Shown here one piece after another: positions 36,601-49,657 of a stretch of 64,000 nucleotides of DNA. The notes under the pieces are model-generated. The model was not told the DNA's origin and did not search any database. It saw only the letters and a list, made by a program, of their open reading frames with translations. The DNA is from Ipomoea triloba (lineage: Eukaryota > Streptophyta > Magnoliopsida > Solanales > Convolvulaceae), in NCBI RefSeq assembly GCF_003576645.1, contig NC_044919.1, positions 28,203,061-28,267,060 of the forward strand, given 5' to 3'. Position 1 is the first letter of the stretch; each line of letters starts with the position of its first letter. Position numbers and translations under genes: made by a program.

Positions 36601-38222
36601 TGTGTGTGCGTCTGTGTGATAATCTTAAATTTGCTGTTTGTGGATGGTCACCCTACTGTTTCTCCATTAGGAAGCAATTTTTGCATTACCGTGTCACTGT
36701 AAACTGCTATTGCATAATTAAGTGAGCTATTTTTTCTTGAATTCCTTTTGGCAGGCTACACTGTGCATTAGAAGGGAACTATCTTGTTCCAGAAGCCAGT
36801 ATAGAGGAATCAGAACATAGTACTGAGCTTGAGGAGCATCATGAAATCCAATCTGTAAATTTTACATGTTCTTTTCCTGAAGCAGCTGGTAGAGGCTTCA
36901 TAGAGGTGAATAACTTTTTTAATCTTCTTATTTTGGGATCAGCTATTCATCCTGTGCCCTAGAAAATGGCATTAGAGGATCTTCTTCAGAGAGGTGATTG
37001 GCAAGGCAGTTTCCATGCTCACTCTGTCACTTTTATTTATACAGGTCGAAGATCATGATGGTCTTAGTAGCAGTTTCTTTCCTTTTATAGTTGCTGAAAA
37101 GGATGTTTGCTCCGAAATTCGAACACTTGAGAATGAGATAGAGTTGAGTCAGAAAGATTACATCAATGGACAGATTGATAAAATGGAAACAAGAAATCAA
37201 GCAATGGATTTCCTACATGAAATGGGTTGGCTTCTTCAGAGAAACAATTTGAAATCTAGAATGTCGAAATTGGATGCTAGTGCAAGTTGTTGCTTTCCTT
37301 TAAAACGGTTTGCAGGGCTTATGGAGTTTTCTATAGACCATAATTGGTGTGCTGTTGTGAAGAAATTGTTGGACATTTTTTTTAATGGGAGTGTGGGCAC
37401 TGGAGAGCAGTCCTCTTCTTTGAAACTTTTATTCTCTGAGATGGGTCTCCTTCACAAAGCTGTTAGGAGAAATTCAAGGCCTTTGGTGGAGCTACTGTTG
37501 AGATATAGTCCAGATAGAGTAGCTGATGAGCTGAGGTTGGAATATGAGGAGGCTCTGGGTGGATGCGATGGTGGATTTTTGTTTAGACCTAATATACTAG
37601 GTCCTTCAGGTTTGACACCTCTGCATGTTGCAGCCGGTATAGATGGATCCGAAGACGTGATTGATGCATTGACTGATGATCCTGGAAAGGTACTGCTTTC
37701 TTTCTGTACTTTTTACTCGTGGGTGGCTTTATAACACATTTGAGTTGATGGACATGCATCATTATATTTGTGAGTATTGTGCAGGTGGCAATTGAAGCAT
37801 GGAAGAATGCTCGAGATAGCACAGGGTTTACTCCAGAAGACTATGCTCGTCTGCGAGGGCATTACTCTTACATCCACCTGGTCCAGCGGAAACTAAACAG
37901 GAAAGTTTCAACAGAGCACGTGGTGGTTGATATTCTTAGCGCTGTTGGGGATGGAACATACAAGTTGAAGCAAAACGATGGTGGTAGCATGAGCTTCGAG
38001 GTTTCAAGATCCAGATCCCGAGAGGTGGGTTGCAGGGTGTGCGATCAGAAGATGGGTTATGTAATGAGGGGGCGATCGCTACTTTACAAGCCGGCTATGC
38101 TGTCAATGGTGGCAATAGCTGCTGTTTGTGTTTGTGTTGCTCTTCTATTCAAGAGCTCACCGGAAGTGCTTTACGTGTTCCAACCGTTTAGGTGGGAAAT
38201 GTTGGACTACGGTTCTAGCTAA
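33621..38222 (+). CDS. SPL1/SPL12-type SBP-box transcription factor
   Basis: Ten exons: 33621-34231, 34513-34694, 34856-35457, 35738-35812, 35949-36056, 36154-36274, 36420-36561, 36755-36905, 37045-37689 and 37785-38222; 1024 residues, typical of the large SPL class. The SBP domain spans about residues 155-231: [20 protein letters not shown], then CQQCSRFH and the bipartite nuclear signal [13 protein letters not shown]; its two zinc sites bind GTAC cores. The intron that splits the SBP domain after CQQCS is the conserved one. C-terminal landmarks are a [17 protein letters not shown] block, ankyrin-like [20 protein letters not shown] (about 798) and TPLHVAAG (about 855), and a hydrophobic stretch near 985-1002. 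I see no ALSLLS (miR156 site) peptide, as expected for SPL1/12. These regulators act in inflorescence thermotolerance and development. AATAAA is at 38315. Confidence 0.94.
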
Positions 38223-40584
38223 GCTAAGCTAATTAAGGTTGCCGGCCGGGGCTAATGTAGTACGCTTCGTCGGTCCTTAATTTGTATCTATCTGTAATTC
38301 TGTATGCATGCGTGAATAAAACACTGTATACATATATTTATGTTGTACTATATATATACGACGCCATTTTTGGGGACTCCAAGTAATTAAGCATATTTTC
38401 TTCTCTTAGCTTCTTTGTACCTGTAAGTGTGTAGGCCTATCTGTGTCATCGGAGTATTTAATTTGGTTATACATGTATGTCATCAGAGTGAGTTATATTT
38501 GTAAATAATTAAGATCATTTTATTTGTGAAAACAATATACGGAGTACTATTTATTAATAATATAGTAAACACATTTATGATTCACCTATCTAGCTACTTT
38601 TTTTTTTGTTCTTTATGTTTGTTACGCTATGTTGATTTGGTGCATTGTACCTGCCCTTCAGATCAGGTGGACGGGGGAAATGGGGAATGAATGGAATCAT
38701 TACATTATTTTTCAAGGAAAAGAAAATATAATTAGGTATTTAGGTGCAATATAATATAATGCCACCCCCAAGACTAGTTCAAAGTCGGTGATCACGTGTA
38801 TTTATTAAATAATTTGTATATTAACTTGTCTATACATACACTAATGAAGTCATGTTCTCATGTGTCTAATCCATTAAAATGTGAAATATCAATGATTTAA
38901 AATAAAATATTTTTAAATATCTCATTCCCTAATTGATTGCACTATTTTGGCTTAGTAAAAGGGTTAGGAGTAAATTTGGAATGCTAATCTCACATCATCT
39001 CAACTTTTTGTTGGATTTTAATTAATTTGCTACCAATTAGAACTCGTACATTCTCATAAATTTGGAGCGGGCATTCTCAACAATTGTACATCAAAAATAT
39101 GGTACACACGTGTATAGATTTTGTACAACAGAGCAACTACACATAAAATTCATGGTGTGCACTTGTACAAATTTACGTGTGCAACTAAGCATATATATAT
39201 ATGGGTTCTTGTGCAGTTGGCATTTTTCGGTGCAGTTGCTTAGCTAGATACATGGTTTTTCTTCTTAAGGTGCATAGTTTGTGTGCTTAAGGTGCGCCAA
39301 TGTTGAAACTTAAGGTGCGTCAACCTAAAACTTTAAGTGCGTGGGTTTCCTTCTTAAGGTGCGTGATTTGTATGCTTAAGGTGCGTCAGTGTTCAAACTT
39401 AAGGTGTTTGGTTTCTATTTTTAAAGTTCTTTGTTTGTGTGGTTAAGGTGTGTAGTTTGTATACTAAAGGTGCACCATTTAAAAATTTTAGGTGTGTGGC
39501 TTGTGTTCTTAACTTAAGGTGCGTGATTTGTGTACTTAAAATGTTTTGTTTGTGTGCTTAAGGTGCGTACTTTGTGTATTGAAGGTGCACCATTTAAAAA
39601 TTTTAGATGTATAGTTTGTGTTCTTAGCTCAAGGTGTGTGATTTGTGTATTTAAGATACGTTATTTTAATGCTTAAAGTGCGTAACCGCACGGGAAGCTA
39701 TACACACCCCTAAACCCTTCCCTATATATATATATATATTGATATATAACTAGAGCATATGTTAAATAGTTCACTATGAATATAATAATACTCCGTAATA
39801 GGAAGATTCTTTTGTTTGATAAAATATTACATGGTCAATTTTTTTATCAATAAAATAAGCATATGAAACAACAATAAACTATGTTACTAATTAATTAATG
39901 TACATACACCTCCGGTTACATATTTAATAATAAATAATAAACAAATTATTTGCTCTAAATTAATAATGAAGACTAAATTGATTGTTTTTTTTTTTTTGAA
40001 TACTAAATTGATTGTTACTAAATTGATTTGCTCTAAAAAAAAATAAAAATTGATTGTTTTTAAATAATAGACGAAATCATCCTAGCTCTCACGCACCTAG
40101 CTAGCTACCACATATAATATATATCAACTAATGGGCTAAACCCATATATCAATATCCGATCCTTAGCTTGGCAAATATATATATAATGCTAGCTAGCTTC
40201 TTGTGATGAGGCATTTATTTGAATTGTAGGTAGTATATGAATTGAAGGTTGGAAGCCTGGAAGGTATATAGATCAGTGCTAACTCATCATGTTTAGTAAT
40301 ATAATATAATTCAAATGCATGCATTAGGCATGGACTAGCTACCAACTAAACTTGATCATCTATCTGCAGGTGAGGTAAGTAGGTAGCAAGCCCAATATGC
40401 ATGCCATCTATATATCATATCAAATAAACTTATATATATATATATATGCACGCACTTCACATTGCATGCATATATAGTAGTAACCTAGTGTATATATGTG
40501 GCATGCATATCATAGATTATCGATCAAATGAACTTGTATATATATGAAGAGAGCTGAAGCACTTATACACAAATAGATGAATAT
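38223..40584. other. 3' flank of the SPL gene and spacer before the reductase gene
   Basis: AT-rich, no gene. It includes the degenerate repeat at 39240-39690, several short TA runs, and the reductase promoter with TA-rich sequence just upstream of 40585. Confidence 0.5.
39240..39690. repeat. Degenerate short-period repeat built on CTTAAGGTGCGT
   Basis: CTTAAGGTGCGT and close variants (CTTAAGGTGCAT, CTAAAGGTGCAC, CTTAAAGTGCGT) recur roughly every 18-30 bases across about 450 bp, alternating with GTTTGTGTG-like spacers. Copies are diverged, unlike the perfect arrays elsewhere. It ends in GTGCGTAACCGCACGGG, a small inverted repeat. It could be the interior of a transposon; I find no firm ends. 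Confidence 0.75.
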
Positions 40585-42581
40585 ATGGATGAACAAGAAG
40601 AACCGAAAATGCGTGAGTACTGCGTGACTGGAGGCACAGGTTTGATAGGGTCATACCTTGTGAAGTCCCTTTTGGACAAGGGATACAATGTAAGAACCAC
40701 AGTTCGAAATCCCGGTACGTATTATATATATATATATATATATATTATGCATAATGTATAGGACGTTAAACGAATGAATGCATGCATCCGTAATAGTATA
40801 GACTTAGAGCATTCATAGGAGTTAGTTGGAACAGTAATTTCTTAGATGGATGAAAGAGAAATCAAGAGAGAAGGTTTGTTTGCAAGGGAGAAGTTTTGGA
40901 ACAGTAAGTGGGACCCACGGACTCCAAAGCTCATCACGCCAAGCACGCGTGACTGCAACAAGTGCGCCCAACGAGAGCGTGTCGCTTCTGACAATTATTA
41001 TTATTATTTTTTTAATTTCATATTTGTATTTTTTTCTTTATTCTCATTTTCTCTTTCTTTAATCATACTTACAAAAACTCTTATTATTGATTGATGAAGT
41101 ACGTGATGATATGTATGTATATATAGAAAAGTTGGAGAAGGTGGGGTTTCTATGGGAGCTAAAGGGAGCGAAAGAGAGGCTGAAGATTTTGAAAGGTGAT
41201 GTTATGGAGGAAGGAAGCATGGAGGAAGGTTTTGATGGAGTGGATGGGGTGTTCCACACGGCTTCCCCTGTGTTAGTCCCCTATGATCACAACATCCAAA
41301 AAACCCTCATTGATCCATCCGTAAAGGGCACCTTAAATGTGCTCAACTCTGCAAAAAAAATGATGGTCAAAAGGGTTGTTCTAACCTCCTCATGCTCTTG
41401 CATAAGATATCGCCATGATGCCACCCAGCTCTCCCCTCTCAACGAGTCGCGTTGGACCGACCTCGACTACTGCAAACGCTACAATGTACGTAATATTAAT
41501 ATTACGCGCTATAAGTACTGTAGGGCCGGATTTTAGAACGTGCAAGTGTGACCGCACAGGGCCTCAAAATTTTGACCTAATAATTAGTATATGTATTTGT
41601 GATTATATTGGTCCAAAATTAGATTTTTTTGCATTTTTTTCTTTGTAATTTTTCTTCAATTGGTAGTTTATTTATAGTTTGATAGTGCCTCATTTATTTA
41701 CCAGCACAGGGTCACGCAAATAAAAAAAACCTGATTAAGTAGTTATGCATATATGTATGTACATATATATTGAGGGCATGCATGATCTGATCTGATGTAT
41801 ATGTAGCTTTGGTATGCTTATGCAAAGACAATGGCAGAGCAAGAAGCATGGAAATGGGGTGAGCAAAATGGTGGGATTGAGTTAGTTGTGGTCAATCTCT
41901 CCTTTGTGGTTGGCCCTCTGCTTACACCCCAACCAACCAGTACATTACAACTCATACTTGCCATTGTTAAAGGTACGTATATATAGTAGTCTAGTGTGCA
42001 TATATAATGCATGTGTTGTGTAGATAAACCGTACCTACAGTACAGTTCCATATATACCTGGATTGGTTAATTTGTAGGTTTGATTGGAGAATATCCGAAT
42101 AAAAGAGTGGGGTTTGTGCATATTGAAGACGCGGTGAGAGCACATATATTAGCAATGGAGGAACAAAATGCATCGGGTAGACTCATATGTTCAACCACGG
42201 TTGCACACTTCTCTCAGATCATTCACATGTTAAGAGCTAAATATCCATCCTATCCATATCTAACCAAGTCAGTATTCTAAGCTAATTAAGCTAGCTAGCT
42301 TGCTTGCTTATTAATTCAATCCAATCTACATACCACCTCGATCTATCTGTGAATGAATTCAAGCTATATATAATTATATATATATATATATGCGCGCAAT
42401 TGATCGCTCTGATCTGAGTATATATATTTATATATGCAGGTGCAGCAATGAAGAAGGAGATGAGAGTGAACATAGTTTAGACTGCACCAAAATTATGGAA
42501 TTGGGGCTTCCTCCTTTCGCCACTCTCTCCCAAATGTTTGATGATTGCATCCATAGCTTCCAGCAAAAGGGCTTCCTCTGA
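40585..42581 (+). CDS. TKPR2: Tetraketide alpha-pyrone reductase 2-like (CCR/DFR superfamily)
   Basis: Five exons: 40585-40714, 41127-41485, 41807-41972, 42078-42267 and 42440-42581; 328 residues. The start is chosen at 40585 because the ATG at 40577 is out of frame with the domain. An N-terminal Rossmann motif [19 protein letters not shown] (about 15-33) binds [76 protein letters not shown] with the catalytic YxxxK (Y166, K170) and [18 protein letters not shown] follow the TKPR2/CCRL6 pattern more than cinnamoyl-CoA or dihydroflavonol reductases. TKPR2 reduces tetraketide alpha-pyrones to hydroxylated precursors of sporopollenin in the anther tapetum. That role is from the family; expression is not visible here. 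AATAAA is near 42772. Confidence 0.9.
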
Positions 42582-43633
42582 ACTCTCATCTCATCATCTA
42601 ATTCAATTCATTCTCCTTACCTCTCAGCTCATATGATCTTAATTTTATTGTTTGATCGAATTGCATGTGTTAGTTCACCAAGAAATTAAAAAAAAAAAAA
42701 AAAATTAATATATTATACTATACGCGGGATCTAGTCTTCATCTTTCATATCATTAATTCATATCTCTATCTAATAAAGTGAAATTTTTTCTACTTTTGTT
42801 TGATCATAGTTGTATGTCGATCTCATAATTACGCTACCATTGGAGTTTTCATGCCAAGCCAAATATTAAAATTTACGCACACGAATTGAACTTGGACTTC
42901 CTTAGTTTGCAGCAAATTAAAATAATTTGTTATTTTCATTTTAATTTTTAACTTTAAAAATGTTTTATTGTTAATCTAATAGGCTTAAAATGTTGTTAAT
43001 TTATAAAATATTTACAAAACTTTGTAGTTTGATAACATTTTGGATTTAAACCCAAAAAAGGAGAAGTTTTTTGTTAGAGTTGAAATAAAGCAAAAGCTAA
43101 ATATCAAAAGTTGAAATTAATGTTGCTAAAATTGAAGGGGTGGAAATGAACAATTGCCCCATAAATTAATTGGTAATTTATATTATGGATCAGGGCCCAC
43201 ATAGCATTATGGACCCTGGATCAAAACAACGAGATGCATAATTAATACTTGTAAAGTACAACATTTTATAACGCAAGACACAAAAAATCACAACGCACAA
43301 TATATACACATATTATATATTTATATATCTTTCAAGATTTAGTTACATAATTTGTGTTGATAGGCACATAAATTCATAACACAATTACTAATTTATTTAA
43401 ATAATAAAATTAAGATACAAAATTTCTAAAACACAAAAAAACTCACAATATAAGATACATATACATGCACAAGAGCCCATGGTGCACTGTAAATTCTGAT
43501 CGATAAGAATTGTACATTAATTGAACTGAACACGTTACGTTAAATTGGTATCTACTTCTTATCGGTCAACCAGATCCAACCCATATATACCTCTTCCGGA
43601 TTTCGTCCTTCAGTTGGACAGCTGAAGAAGAAG
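42582..43633. other. AT-rich spacer and promoter of the ATG8 gene
   Basis: No gene seen. CATATATACC at about 43583, 50 bases before the ATG8 start codon, is a plausible TATA box. Confidence 0.5.
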
Positions 43634-44945
43634 ATGGGGAAAGACAAAACTTCATCCTTTAAGCAACAATTCTCTCTGGGTTCTTTGCCCTCTCTCTTCT
43701 TTTTTCCTTCCCTTATTATTTAATATTTCCTTGTTAATTTTTTTTTTGTTTACATCCTTGCTTTCCATCAATTGCAGAGGAAAGACTCCAGGAATCCCAA
43801 GATATGATTGCTAAATATCCCGATCGTTTGCCTGTGCGTTCTCCTTCTCCTTCTCCTTCTCATCCCATCCATATTGTTTTTGCTCCGTGTATTGGGTTGT
43901 GAATAATAAACAGTCAAATCTGTGGATTTTAGGTTTAGAAGAGCTCAGTTTTGTTTGCATAGATATTAAAGATGAAGTTAATGGATTATTGTATCTATAA
44001 TCTCAGCAATTGAACTTCAGCAAACGACAACTATACAATAACTATGGCAATTATACTAATTATTATCTGTGGTGTTATCGCTCTGTTAAAGACTGCAACT
44101 TTATTATGCTCCTTTCTTGTAATGATTGAATTTTTGAATAATTTCTAATCTTGAGTAAATACAGCATTGTACTGTTTTCGTTAGTGGGGAGATGCAATCT
44201 TGAATCCTCACAGCCAAAATTTGTGTCAGGATGTGACTTATTGAAGTGGTTCCCAAATTGCTGGTGTTTTGTGTCAGAAGCAATAGGTTTTCTTTTGAAG
44301 AGCTCAATGACATCTCATGTTATGATTTTATTTTATTTTTTTTCATCTTGTTGCAGGTTGTGGTTGAAAGATATTCAAAAACCGATCTCCCCGAGATGGA
44401 GAAGAAGAAGTAAACTAGCAGTCTTTTGAATTTCTAATGCTGGTTCCTGAATTCAAATCTTATAGCATAATAAATAATTGGTTTAGTTTCTAATAATACT
44501 GGTTCTTGAATTTGGGAAACCTGACATTTAGGCTTATCATTATGCCATTTTCCAACAAGAGATGATTGAACCTCGTCAATTAGTTATTGATGCTTCTCTC
44601 TGTGGTGGCAGATACCTTGTACCCCGAGACATGTCTATCGGACAGTTTATCCACATCTTGAGTGTTCGCCTTCATCTGGCTCCCGGGAAGGCTCTGTTTG
44701 TATTTGTGGAGAACACCTTGCCTCAAACATGTACAGTAGTAGTTTAATATTTGATTCATGGACTATATCTTAGCCTGCCCTCAACTGATTTTATTATACA
44801 CGTACTCATCTCATTTAGTATTATTATGCATGTTTTTGCAGCGGCGGTGATGGATTCTGTGTACGAATCATTTAAGGATGAAGATGGGTTCTTGTACATG
44901 TGCTACAGCAGCGAGAAAACCTTTGGTGCTATAGCTCCCAATTAA
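43634..44945 (+). CDS. ATG8: ATG8 autophagy protein, h/i clade, with C-terminal extension
   Basis: Five exons: 43634-43679, 43778-43833, 44357-44409, 44612-44730 and 44842-44945; 125 residues. It starts [20 protein letters not shown]; then [71 protein letters not shown] and SEKTFG: the ubiquitin-like ATG8 fold, coupled to phosphatidylethanolamine on the growing autophagosome through the Gly of [15 protein letters not shown] with a basic N-terminal extension places it in clade II (ATG8h/i). Arabidopsis members of that clade end at or very near the Gly and need no cleavage. This one continues AIAPN after the Gly, so it should need ATG4 trimming. It is tail-to-tail with the RING ligase gene, 732 bases away. 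Confidence 0.95.
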
Positions 44946-45046
44946 GTTGCGTCACTCACGTTTTACATATAACTTTATTGACATGTTTATGCTAAGTGAA
45001 CTGTGGTGACCTCATTGGAATTATGTACATTCTTTAAAGTCGTGTG

Positions 45047-45048
<2 letters not shown>

Positions 45049-45106
<58 letters not shown>
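45049..45106. repeat. (TA)n microsatellite downstream of ATG8
   Basis: About 29 TA steps in the 3' flank of ATG8. The rest of 44946-45677 is convergent-gene spacer, with a C8 run at 45558; no gene seen. Confidence 0.9.
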
Positions 45107-45111
<5 letters not shown>

Positions 45112-45677
45112 ATAATAATAATGAATTTGTGTCAAGGAACTTGGTGTGATTGTATGGTTCTAACAAACAAATGCCTATCCTCTTATGAATGGAAAGCATA
45201 GCACCTTTCTTTAACTCATCCCAATTGCCAAGCATAGCGCATAAATGCAACGAATGATCTGAGGCATCTCTCTCGTACCAATCCTATAAAAAAACTAAAA
45301 GCCAAGGGTTAAACGAAAAAAGAAAAGAACAGAGCAACTACTTTATCTAGGTTGTTCTCATATCAAAAACCAATATCACCAGTTCCCTTATTTGTATATT
45401 TGGTACGTTCTTGGGTTCCCATATACAATTCAGCAAAATCAACATGTATTGCGCCACCAAAAGATGGGATTTGAAAAGAAATTGCAAAGCACAATCATGG
45501 TTGAGTTGAAACCAACTAATCTAAGCACAATAATAGAAACACAGGCAAAAGACAACCCCCCCCCCCCAACCCCTCTCCATGAACAAGTTGTTTTCCCATC
45601 ACAATTAAAATCAAGTGAACATTTCTGAAAACCCACAACCAATTAACTGCTTCCACTTCCATGCATCGTACCAATTA

Positions 45678-48600
45678 TTAGGCCCCCTTGAACAGTCTCT
45701 GCACTCCACCACTTCGCCAAACACCCTGCACAGGTAAACTTCCACTACTACTATGTCCATCTGATGATGGATCTTTAAAATCAGTATCTCCAGGATTTGG
45801 AGTCCTTAGATTCAGTAGTGCTTCAGCAGATCCATCACCTAGGCGTACTCTAATGAATTTTGATGTTTTCTTTTTTTGCTTTCTTCTATCACCATCACCT
45901 AGATTTTGACAAACCCCACCGTCTGATAATGAGTCATTCTGAGTCTTCACCGATAAAGGTTTAGAACATGCATTCGATACTCCTGATGCATCATCTATCA
46001 CTTTTGATTTTCCTTTAGTACCGCGATAACCATCCTTTGATAATACTTCTACCTCTTCTTCTGAAAGCTTGATGCTTGACTGTAGTTTCTTTGCAGTGTT
46101 TATGATATCATCCGCTAACTTTTCCTTTGATCTCTTCTCTCCGGCATCAATGGACATCTCTTTACCTTTACCTTTACCTTTACCTTTATTAAAGCCATTA
46201 CTGCCTTTCAATGGGCTCTCACTTCTCCGACCATTCTGTTCCGGAACAAAGCTCCCCAAGTTAGTATTATAGGTCTCAATCAGCTCTTTCTGTTTCTTTG
46301 AATCAGGACAAAGTCTAGCCAACTCAGGAACCAGATTTGACAAACCAAACTCGTCAACATATGCTAGATATGACACTGCATCAATTACACCATTACGATA
46401 TTCTGCTGATATGTTCTTAAATGCAGCATACTTATCTTGATCAAAATCCAGGGCAGCTTGTATCCTTCCAACCAAAGATTTGTTTGCAGTATGGACATCT
46501 TTTACATCCTCTGTAGCCTGTGCATGTCCAGGCAACTTGTGCACTGAAACAGGAGGAAAGACAGATGAAGACGAATCAAAAGATCCATTCTCAACACGAT
46601 TTGGGACTGATGTGGAGTGGTTTATTCCATTGCTACTAGTCTGATTTCTCATTGAACTGAAAGAATCAGTAGCAGTTATTTCTTGAACAGAAACAGATCT
46701 ACTTTGGCTGGAACTTTGATTGCCAGACGATGTAGGGCCCTTAACAATTGACTGTTTACTTCGGACAGAAGTTGATTGAGCACTATTTACTGAAGGCCAA
46801 GCATGTTGATGGCTGATTGCAGGTGCAGAAACATTCTCAGTTGCTTGCTTACTACCAAAACTAGATGCTGACCCTGAAGCACTACTTAACACAGGCCAAG
46901 AATTACGTTGGGTAGTTGCATGTTGTGTAGATGTCCGGTTTGCTGCAGGCTTGCCAAGAGCAGATTTTTTGTTTTCTTGACGGAGATGAGCAGCCATAGT
47001 GTTCATAGGTAAACCAGACTTTTCAAGACTACCTCCAGGAGCCATAGGAAGAGGAGGAAATGAGGAATCTTCCAGTGGGGCGTTTCTTGAACTCTGTGAT
47101 AAGGCTTGGCGGTATCTTGATGGCAATACAGAATCTGTATTAGTTGACAATTCAAATGGCGGAACAAGTGGGTCAAAATCACTTGTTTCTGCTTGATCGG
47201 GTACAACTCTAGCACTAGAAGATGATGCATCTTGTAATCTCCTATCTGAATTAGCCATCTCCAAACTGGCTTGAATGGCCATGGATAATTCAGCATCAGA
47301 GGAATCACGCCTGAATGTGCGTCCCCTTCCTCGTCGACCATCTTGATCATTACTCCGCCGATACCGAAAACTTGTAGGTAACTGTGCAGATATAAAAATG
47401 ATAACTGACAAACTATTAAAACATTAATAATAATATAGATCATGTAACAGCTAAAAGACACTTGAAAAATATACATTTTCTTTTTTATAATTTTATTTTA
47501 GTTTTGTTTATTTTGTCCCTTAGTGGGTGTGGGCAGATTAGCAGCAGCAGCAGCAACAACAACAACACCCCCCCCCCCCCCCCCAGCAGCCACAAAATGT
47601 GATTCAGAGCGAGCATGCACCTGAATTTCTTTATTTAGGACCAGCCAAGGATTGATATTAATAATACCTGAAGTGCAGCATTACGTTTGGAACGAGACAT
47701 ACGACCTCCATGCTCTAAAGCATTGTGCCTCTGAAATTTAATTGGAAAAACTATGTCATTAATTGCAACCTATAAAATTACACATATCCTCTCTATCCAA
47801 GCAAAAAATAGGAAGTATCAGGAAAAGAGCATGACACAGCCCAGTTATGAACACAATAATGCTAACCTTCAATTCAGCTTCAGATTGAAAGACAATAAAC
47901 TTTTTTGATAGGCAAGACTCATCCTCACATAAAAAGTGACTACCACGGAAATGCATCTGCAAAGGAAGATATACTCATATTAGATAGCTTCACCTTCAAA
48001 TTGCTCACAGAGAATACAATATCATATGTGAAACAGAAAATTCTGACCTCCAAATCATCGTAATTTTTGTAGTACTCGTATTGTCCAGGGTTCTGCCTAC
48101 AAGAATTAGCAAAATAAGGAACATTGATAAGTTATATTTGGTATACTTGCATTACCTGTGATGGTAATGACTGAATTATCATATTTATACATTACCTTTG
48201 GCAGATATGACAAGTATAGTGTTCAGTGGACATGTGTGAATACAGCTCATTATCCCCATAAAAAGGTGTTCTGCAGAATTCACACATAGGATGCCCCATG
48301 AAGCCACCTCTCTCACTCTCAGTTCCATCAACCTCAGAGTCTCCACTATTTATATGTTGATTTAGCTGTGCTCTAGTATAGAGTTTTTGCTCACAAATAA
48401 ATACCTATCACAACAGATAATGAACTTGTCAGTCCATATGATAAAACAAATAAGCTCAACTTACAATGACAGCACAAATGTCTTAACTAAATCTTCTACT
48501 TAAGTTACAATGCAAAATATGAAGTTCATTTGCAATAAAGTGAACAATATCACTTTGCTAGCATTTAAACAATAAAGCTAATTAAAGTTCTTGGAAATTA

Positions 48601-49657
48601 AAGCTTCATTAAAGAAAACACGAGATAAGTGGTCTGACTCTAAAAAAGTTGCAAACACCTTAGTTGGTCCAAATTGATTTGACCAAATATTATTCCTCCT
48701 TAATATTCAGTGAGAGTAAGCATTCCAACAATGACTCCTCAAACAAATCCTTGATGTTCAAATTTCATGTTTTAAGTTCACAAGTTTCTCAGATAGTCCT
48801 AAAAGAGAGCAAGTACATGTGTGTTTCTTTCCACCCTTATGTATGAATTATGATGCTCTTTCCAGTATGCAAAATCAAAAAGGAAAAAGAAATAGACACG
48901 TGATGCAAATATCACCTTACGTCCTTCCAAGCACAAACTGCACATTAACAGTCTATGTTGGTGAAACAGATGACCCTTCAACTGCTCAATGTTCCTGAAC
49001 TTCCCCCTTCTTTTAGGGCCTTCTCCAGATTGCTCCTCCATCCTATCACACACACTACATGATAGCCTGCACATGGCTCTGATCATCTTATAGTGATCAG
49101 AATCATCGAAGAAAGCTTGAATGCCTTCATGATACCAATATGACCCTGCTCGACCCTCTTTTGGTTCAGGTGGAAAAACTGCAAAGTCGCTTATGATACG
49201 GGTATAGTCTCCCATAGCCTGCAGGAGAAAAGAGGGCCATTAGAACAACATTCACCACAGCTAATGTTAGGTAAAATACAACTAGTTTTAGTTTATCAGA
49301 ATAAATGATACGCAGCTATTCAGTCAGAATGTCAGGATTCAACCTTTTGGGAGAAGAATTTCACAAATCCAGTGCATCCGTAACGGCATCAATTTTTATT
49401 TTTTATTTTTGAAACAAGAACGGCATCAAATTTTTAAATTCAAAATTTACGATGAAAAAAAAAAAAACAGGATGATTAAGGGTAGGAACCTTGGTAACGA
49501 AGACAATACTGTTTTCGGTCTTACAAATACAACATCGTCGATCGTCGCAGATGAATCGTAAACGAGCAACACAAGTAGAGCACACATCCTTGTGACCACA
49601 GGCACCATATGCAACCCATTCTAGGGTTTCCGCGCACACTGCACAAGTATCGTCCAT
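45678..49657 (-). CDS. ZNF598/Hel2-type RING E3 ubiquitin ligase
   Basis: Seven exons: 49657-49490, 49218-48916, 48404-48196, 48096-48048, 47956-47867, 47730-47668 and 47381-45678; 861 residues. The N-terminus is a RING finger (CAVCAETLEWVAYGACGHKD, then CSTC and CCICKTE, about residues 5-45). It is followed by C2H2-like zinc fingers: HLFHQHRLLMCSLC, MCEFCRTPFYGDNELYSHMS, CHICQR and LEMHFRGSHFLCEDESCLSK, then RHNALEHGG. The long last exon is disordered and serine-rich, has a GKGKGKGKGKE run, and ends in a basic RVRLGD block and FKGA. RING plus this zinc-finger series is the arrangement of ZNF598 in animals and Hel2 in yeast, which ubiquitylate small-subunit proteins of collided ribosomes. The plant role is inferred from them. 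Its last and first exons face ATG8 and a repeat array. Confidence 0.92.
47530..47590. repeat. Simple-sequence cluster (GCA)n, (CAA)n, C-run in intron 6
   Basis: AGCAGCAGCAGCAACAACAA leads directly into about 16 C residues. It lies inside an intron of the RING ligase gene. C runs of this length are rare in the AT-rich background. Confidence 0.85.

Noticed and set aside
33621..38222. miR156 target site in the SPL gene
   Set aside because: I looked for the ALSLLS coding site and did not see it in any exon; large SPL1/SPL12-type genes normally lack it.
40820..41090. Extra coding exon in intron 1 of the reductase gene
   Set aside because: The open frame at 40846 does not join either neighbouring exon in frame, and the protein matches the family without it.
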